Source of the DNA: an uncultured Pseudomonadota bacterium
Lineage (GTDB): Bacteria > Lernaellota > Lernaellaia > Lernaellales > Lernaellaceae
Length of the DNA: 11,461 nt
Direction: 5' to 3'
NCBI GenBank assembly: GCA_937967875.1
Contig: CALBTQ010000771.1
Coordinates: forward strand, 1-11,461
Shown: in pieces, positions 8,061 through 11,461 of the stretch
Layout: each line of letters opens with the position of its first letter
How positions within the stretch are numbered: the first letter of the stretch is position 1
Made by a program: the position numbers and the translations under genes
Notes under the pieces: model-generated
What the model saw: the letters and a program-made list of their open reading frames with translations, nothing else
What the model was told of the DNA's origin: nothing
Databases searched by the model: none

Positions 8061-8083
8061 ATCCTCGGGTCACGCCCGAGGAT
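8061..8083. repeat. Outer hairpin of the right arm
   Basis: A perfect nine-pair stem (8061-8069 with 8075-8083) surrounds a five-base loop. It lies 30 bases from the 3' end of the minus-strand lipoprotein gene and could slow or stop transcription from either side. It lacks an adjacent T-tract, so calling it a terminator is only a possibility. Confidence 0.65.
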
Positions 8084-8112
8084 GACAGGGATTTTGTTTT
8101 CCCGACCTTTTC

Positions 8113-10215
8113 TCAGCGCGGCTCCAGCAGCAGGACGCCTTCGCCGACGATGCGGCGTTGGTGGAAAAATTCCTCGACCTCGCCGAAGGACGCGGGGGCC
8201 AATTCGCGCGCGGCGTAGATCGTTTCGTCGGTGAACGTCAGCAACGAACCGGCGAGCGTCCAGGACGCGTTGTACGTGTACGCGCCGTCGGCCACGATCG
8301 ATTCCACGGGCGCGGGCAGGTTTTTCACGGTCAGTCCCGGCGGCAGGTGGAAGCGGTAGACGCGGCGCTCGCGCGTCAGGCCGAGGCGCTCGAGCGGATA
8401 GAGGCGCTGCTCGTGCACGCGGTAGATGTCGCTCATGCCGAAGTCGAACAGGCGCAGCAGTTCGTACTTGCCGCCGCCGGCGACGGTGAACATCGGCGTG
8501 AACGACGTGCGGCGCAGCACGACCGGGTCGGTCATTTCACGCATGCCGTCGACGGAAAAATCCAGCAGCTCGGTGCGTCGGCCGAAGCCGCTGACCTGGG
8601 CGCGCATGCGGTCGCGCAGGCGCTCGGGATCGTAGTGGCGATAGCCGCGCAGCGATTGCGCCAGATTGCCGGAGTAGCGGCGCTCCTCGATGATTTTCGC
8701 CGCGCCGCCCGGTTCGAGGTACACGTCGTAGGCCAGCTCGGCGGCGTGTTCGGCGGGGACGGCGGCGGGCGTGCGGCCGGTGCGACCGGTCGGCAGTTCG
8801 AGGTAGAACGAAGCGGCCGTGCCGAAGCTGAGCCGACCGAATAAGCGATTGTCGTCGTCCAGGTTCGTCCACTGCGCGCCGGCGGGCAGGTCGAAGCGCA
8901 GCAACAACACGGACGCGCTTTGCAGCAGCGGCGCTTCGTCGAGCGGTTCGGACCAGAAGGCGGGCGAGACGAAACAGGGCGTCGCGTCCAGCCCGGCGGC
9001 CTGGGCCAACGCGGCCAGCAGCGCGGTGCGATCGACGATGTTGCCGCGCGTTTCGGCCAGCGTTTCGGCCGGCGGTTTGGGCAGCGGATCGCGTTCCCAG
9101 ATCGACACGCCGTTGTCGCGCACGTCGCGCAGCACGAACTCGTACAACGCGCGCGCCGCGTCGGCGGGCGGCTTGCCGGCGGTCAGTTCGGCGGCCTTGG
9201 CGCGCAGGGCGTCGGTGAGCGTCACGCGTTCGCGCCAGCCCCGCCAATAGGCGGTGGCGAGCGCGGCCCAGGTCGTCTTTTTCGCGATCAGGAAATAGGG
9301 CGCGACCGCGTCCCAGGTGGGCATGCCCGGTTCGTCGAGCAACAGCGGCGGATCGTCGAACTGATAGGTGATGATCCGGCGGCCGTCGCGCGTGAGGTCG
9401 CTTTTGAAGAATTGCGCGTCGCCGAGCCGGCGTTCGACGACCGTGGTTTCGACGTCGGCGGGCAGATCGACGATCGAGCGCACGACGCGCATCGGCGCGG
9501 TGAAGGCGATGGTGCGCGAGTGCTGGAACGGATGCAGCTCGCCGGTGCGGCGGGCGAAGCTGAATTGGAAGTAGACGAAACCGCCGACCGTCGCGTCGGG
9601 CACGGCGATCTGCAGGCGGCGCTGCTGGCTGCCGTCGGACCGGCCGTCGCCGAGCGAGGTGTTGCGCACCGCGCCGGTCGACAACACGCTGATGCGGCCG
9701 TCGGGCGCGATGGCGTAACCGAAATCGACCTGCGCCGTGCCGGTCTGCGCGTTGTAGGTGAAGGTGTCGTTGGCCCAGGACAGGCCCTTTTGCGTGTTGA
9801 TGCGCAGCAGGCGGCGATACTCGCCGCGCCAGACGCCGTCGTCGTCGAGCCGCCGCCGATGCTCGAAGAGCAGATGCGTCACCGGCTGTTGTTTTTCCGG
9901 CGGCGCAGCGTTCGCTTCGTCGATCAGGCGCAGAACTTCCGGATCGTTGAGTTCGGTCAGATTTTTCAGGCGCGGATCGCCCACGCGATGGCCCAGGTCG
10001 ATGCGCAGCACGTCGGCGGCGGGAAATTCGCGCAGCGTGCCGTCGAGCCGCACGTAAGCGATTTTCTCATGGTCGATGCCCTGCAGCGCACCGGGCAGTT
10101 CCTCGCCGTTGACGAACACCAGGTTGTCGGGGCAGGCCGGGTCGGGCCGCACGGGCACGGTGGCGCAGGCGGCGAGCAGCAACATGATCAGCAGCGGGAA
10201 GAGCAGGCGTTTCAT
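8113..10215 (-). CDS. DUF3857/transglutaminase-like lipoprotein, catalytic residues lost
   Basis: A 700-residue predicted lipoprotein. Residues 1-17 form a lipoprotein signal with lipobox LAAC (Cys17). The +2 residue is Ala, consistent with sorting to the outer membrane. After an N-terminal extension (about 28-105), a DUF3857-type beta domain (about 112-300) is followed by a transglutaminase-like helical core (about 330-460) and a C-terminal beta domain (about 490-700). The core segment GNIVDRTALLAALAQAAGLDA (391-411) matches the family's GDCxDKxxLLAALLRAxGI motif, but Ile393 replaces the catalytic Cys. The position expected to hold His reads QSASVLLLRF (432-441). The Asp-containing segment WTNLDDDN remains. 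It is therefore probably a binding or structural pseudoenzyme. The start has a near-ideal AGGAGGTG five bases upstream and overlaps the preceding gene's stop. The upstream neighbour is a paralogue with an intact triad. Confidence 0.88.
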   Translation of the reverse strand: MKRLLFPLLIMLLLAACATVPVRPDPACPDNLVFVNGEELPGALQGIDHEKIAYVRLDGTLREFPAADVLRIDLGHRVGDPRLKNLTELNDPEVLRLIDEANAAPPEKQQPVTHLLFEHRRRLDDDGVWRGEYRRLLRINTQKGLSWANDTFTYNAQTGTAQVDFGYAIAPDGRISVLSTGAVRNTSLGDGRSDGSQQRRLQIAVPDATVGGFVYFQFSFARRTGELHPFQHSRTIAFTAPMRVVRSIVDLPADVETTVVERRLGDAQFFKSDLTRDGRRIITYQFDDPPLLLDEPGMPTWDAVAPYFLIAKKTTWAALATAYWRGWRERVTLTDALRAKAAELTAGKPPADAARALYEFVLRDVRDNGVSIWERDPLPKPPAETLAETRGNIVDRTALLAALAQAAGLDATPCFVSPAFWSEPLDEAPLLQSASVLLLRFDLPAGAQWTNLDDDNRLFGRLSFGTAASFYLELPTGRTGRTPAAVPAEHAAELAYDVYLEPGGAAKIIEERRYSGNLAQSLRGYRHYDPERLRDRMRAQVSGFGRRTELLDFSVDGMREMTDPVVLRRTSFTPMFTVAGGGKYELLRLFDFGMSDIYRVHEQRLYPLERLGLTRERRVYRFHLPPGLTVKNLPAPVESIVADGAYTYNASWTLAGSLLTFTDETIYAARELAPASFGEVEEFFHQRRIVGEGVLLLEPR

Positions 10216-11461
10216 CGGCTCACCTCCTCGACAAAGGCGCGTTGGGTGAGGAACGCTTCGATCTCCACCAGGCTTTGCCGGTAGGACGGATACTGCGCGG
10301 CGCTCACAGACGCGCTGCGAAATTCGAGGCGGAACTCCAACGTGAAGCCGGCGTCGGTGCGCGCGTAGGCGCCGCGGAAACTAACCTGCGGCGTCTCGAT
10401 CGTCTTGGCCGGCGGCAGGTCGACCACGCGCCAGCCGGGCGGCAGCGTGACGCGGTAGATTTTCTCCACCCCGGCGAGGAAGGGCGTGATCAGCAGGTCG
10501 AAGCGACGCGTTTCGCTGTCCACGTTGCTGAAGTGGTTGGGCAGTTCGAGCAGGTCGACCACGTGGATGTTGCCGGAGCGCTTGGTGAGCACCGGCATGA
10601 CGAAGGTCATTTCCGACCACAGCGGCAGGTCGGGCTCGGCGAGGTTGTGGTCGGCGAAGGTTTCCAGCCGCGCGCCGGGCCCGTAGACGGCGACCTGGCC
10701 TTGCAGTTGCTTTTGCCGCTCGCGCTCGTCGAAGCTTTCGAGGTAGGCGCGCATCATCGCTTCGCCGACGCCGGTCATTTTTTCGAGCTTGCGGATGCGC
10801 GCGCCGCCCTGCTCGTCGAGCGCGACGTCCCACTCCTGCGTGGTCAGGTTGTCCGATGCCGGCATGCGCGTAATGCGCCCCACCGTGCGGCCGAGCGGAT
10901 CGACGTAGGGCATGCCCTGATCGTCGTAGCGGAAGGCCGGGTAGCGGTAGGTGGCGGCGGTGGCGTCCAGGAATATTTCCTTGCCGTCGACGAACAGGCG
11001 GTTGATCGAGTGGTCGCCGCCGAGGTTGGGGACGTCGTACTGGTCGCGGCGACCGCCCCAGGTTTGCAGGAAAATCGGGTGCGCCTCGACGCCGATCACC
11101 TGCAGCATCGTCGCCATGAGAATCGACTTGTCGGTGCAGTCGCCGTAGCCGTTGGAGAGCGTCACTTCGGCGGCGTGGCCGGTCATGCCGGTGCCGAAGT
11201 CGGTCTTGATCGAGATGTAGCGGATCTTGCGCTGCACGAAGCGGTAGATGCGGGCGATTTTCTCGTGCACGTCGGTCGCGTCGCCGACGACCGCCAGCGT
11301 CGTTCGGCGCACGAGCTCGGTGACCACGAGGCGCGAGCGGTAGAAGGTCGAGAGGTGATCGAAGATCTTGCTCCAATCGGGCAGCACCGTGGCGCGCACG
11401 GTGGGTACGACCTCCCACTGGATGGGCATGGCCGGCTCGGTTTCCAGCGGCGGCACGTCGG
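10212..11461 (-). CDS. DUF3857/transglutaminase-like protein with intact triad (5' partial)
   Basis: The C-terminal 415 or so residues of a protein whose frame stays open to the window edge. The first visible residues (DVPPLETEPAMP) look like the hinge after a DUF3857 domain. The GTG at 11456 is therefore probably internal, and the N-terminal domain lies outside the window. Numbering from that GTG, the transglutaminase-like core spans about 28-170 with Cys107 (NGYGDCTDKS), His149 (GGDHSINRLF) and Asp164 (EIFLDAT), a complete Cys-His-Asp triad. A C-terminal beta domain (about 200-410) includes YRVTLPPGWRVVDLP, echoed in the lipoprotein downstream (YRFHLPPGLTVKNLP), so the two are paralogues. 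The product is probably periplasmic, acting as a protease, amidase or crosslinking enzyme; substrates of this family are generally unknown. The stop (10212-10214) overlaps the next start by four bases, forming a two-gene unit. Confidence 0.88.
   Translation of the reverse strand, partial: DVPPLETEPAMPIQWEVVPTVRATVLPDWSKIFDHLSTFYRSRLVVTELVRRTTLAVVGDATDVHEKIARIYRFVQRKIRYISIKTDFGTGMTGHAAEVTLSNGYGDCTDKSILMATMLQVIGVEAHPIFLQTWGGRRDQYDVPNLGGDHSINRLFVDGKEIFLDATAATYRYPAFRYDDQGMPYVDPLGRTVGRITRMPASDNLTTQEWDVALDEQGGARIRKLEKMTGVGEAMMRAYLESFDERERQKQLQGQVAVYGPGARLETFADHNLAEPDLPLWSEMTFVMPVLTKRSGNIHVVDLLELPNHFSNVDSETRRFDLLITPFLAGVEKIYRVTLPPGWRVVDLPPAKTIETPQVSFRGAYARTDAGFTLEFRLEFRSASVSAAQYPSYRQSLVEIEAFLTQRAFVEEVSR
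10221..10228 (-). promoter_or_regulatory. Ribosome binding site for the lipoprotein gene
   Basis: On the minus strand AGGAGGTG, a near-perfect match to the anti-Shine-Dalgarno, lies five bases before the ATG at 10215. It falls inside the last codons of the upstream gene. Together with the ATGA overlap it indicates efficient coupled reinitiation. Confidence 0.75.

Larger units (their letters stand above)
7856..8086. repeat. Inverted-arm palindromic element between convergent genes
   Basis: This 231-base element nearly fills the 267-base gap and is visibly lower in G+C than its surroundings. Its ends are GTCATC at 7856-7861 and the inverse GATGAC at 8081-8086. Read inward, both ends follow the same plan: GTCAT, a hairpin, GGAT, then CAA, TCACAC, a second hairpin and TGGCAC. 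The left arm is 7856-7928 (73 bases) and the right arm is 8086 back to 8016 (71 bases). The core between them (7929-8015) holds a small hairpin (7932-7936 with 7944-7948) and no convincing gene. The outer hairpins resemble common dispersed palindromes of the GTCATTCTGAAC or GTCATCCTCGGG type known from many bacterial genomes. I infer a REPIN-like or MITE-like repeat; copies elsewhere in the genome cannot be seen here. Confidence 0.65.

Noticed and set aside
8088..8103. GGGA/TCCC hairpin with T-rich loop as an intrinsic terminator
   Set aside because: Only four base pairs with an eight-base loop, and no clear stem followed by a T-run on either strand.
8920..10284. 454-codon plus-strand open frame antisense to the lipoprotein gene
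   Set aside because: It covers the reverse of a well-supported DUF3857 gene and lacks any motif or start signal.

Overview
The window is G+C-rich, almost fully coding DNA from a diderm bacterium, and probably one end of a metagenomic or draft contig. The first 52 bases are not biological: they match the Illumina P5/TruSeq adapter, which is fused to the middle of a MoxR gene. The taxon cannot be fixed from sequence alone. The codon usage, an outer-membrane-type lipoprotein and a complete Bat operon suit a high-GC Gram-negative such as a deltaproteobacterial-grade lineage (Myxococcota or relatives), but this is inference.

Plus strand, 53-7845: a tightly packed Bat (Bacteroides aerotolerance-type) operon. 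The order is MoxR AAA+ ATPase (5' truncated by the adapter join), DUF58 protein, a small BatD-like membrane protein, BatA, BatB, BatC, BatD and BatE. After the 28-base gap between MoxR and DUF58, every junction is either a 4-base overlap (GTGA or ATGA), a direct abutment (BatA/BatB) or a 20-base overlap (BatC/BatD). This points to one transcript with translational coupling. The promoter lies upstream of the window. MoxR is expected to act as a chaperone-like ATPase on the von Willebrand A (vWA) proteins. DUF58, BatA and BatB carry MIDAS metal sites, and BatC and BatE supply TPR surfaces. BatD and the small BatD-like protein present beta-rich periplasmic regions and share a cytosolic helical domain. 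In other bacteria the system is tied to envelope integrity and stress tolerance; the exact activity is unsettled.

7846-8112: the only sizeable non-coding stretch, lying between convergent genes. It is almost filled by a 231-base element with two similar arms in inverted orientation (7856-7928 and 8016-8086). Each arm starts with GTCATC, carries two hairpins and ends in TGGCAC. It looks like a REPIN- or MITE-type dispersed repeat, possibly doubling as a bidirectional terminator.

Minus strand, 11461-8113: two translationally coupled genes for paralogous DUF3857/transglutaminase-like proteins. The upstream one (5' end outside the window) keeps a Cys-His-Asp triad. The downstream one is a 700-residue lipoprotein whose aligned Cys and His positions are Ile and Ser, so it is probably a pseudoenzyme. 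I found no tRNA, rRNA, CRISPR array, transposase or phage gene. No wholly new system is evident; the best leads are the intact/degenerate transglutaminase pair and the inverted-arm intergenic element.
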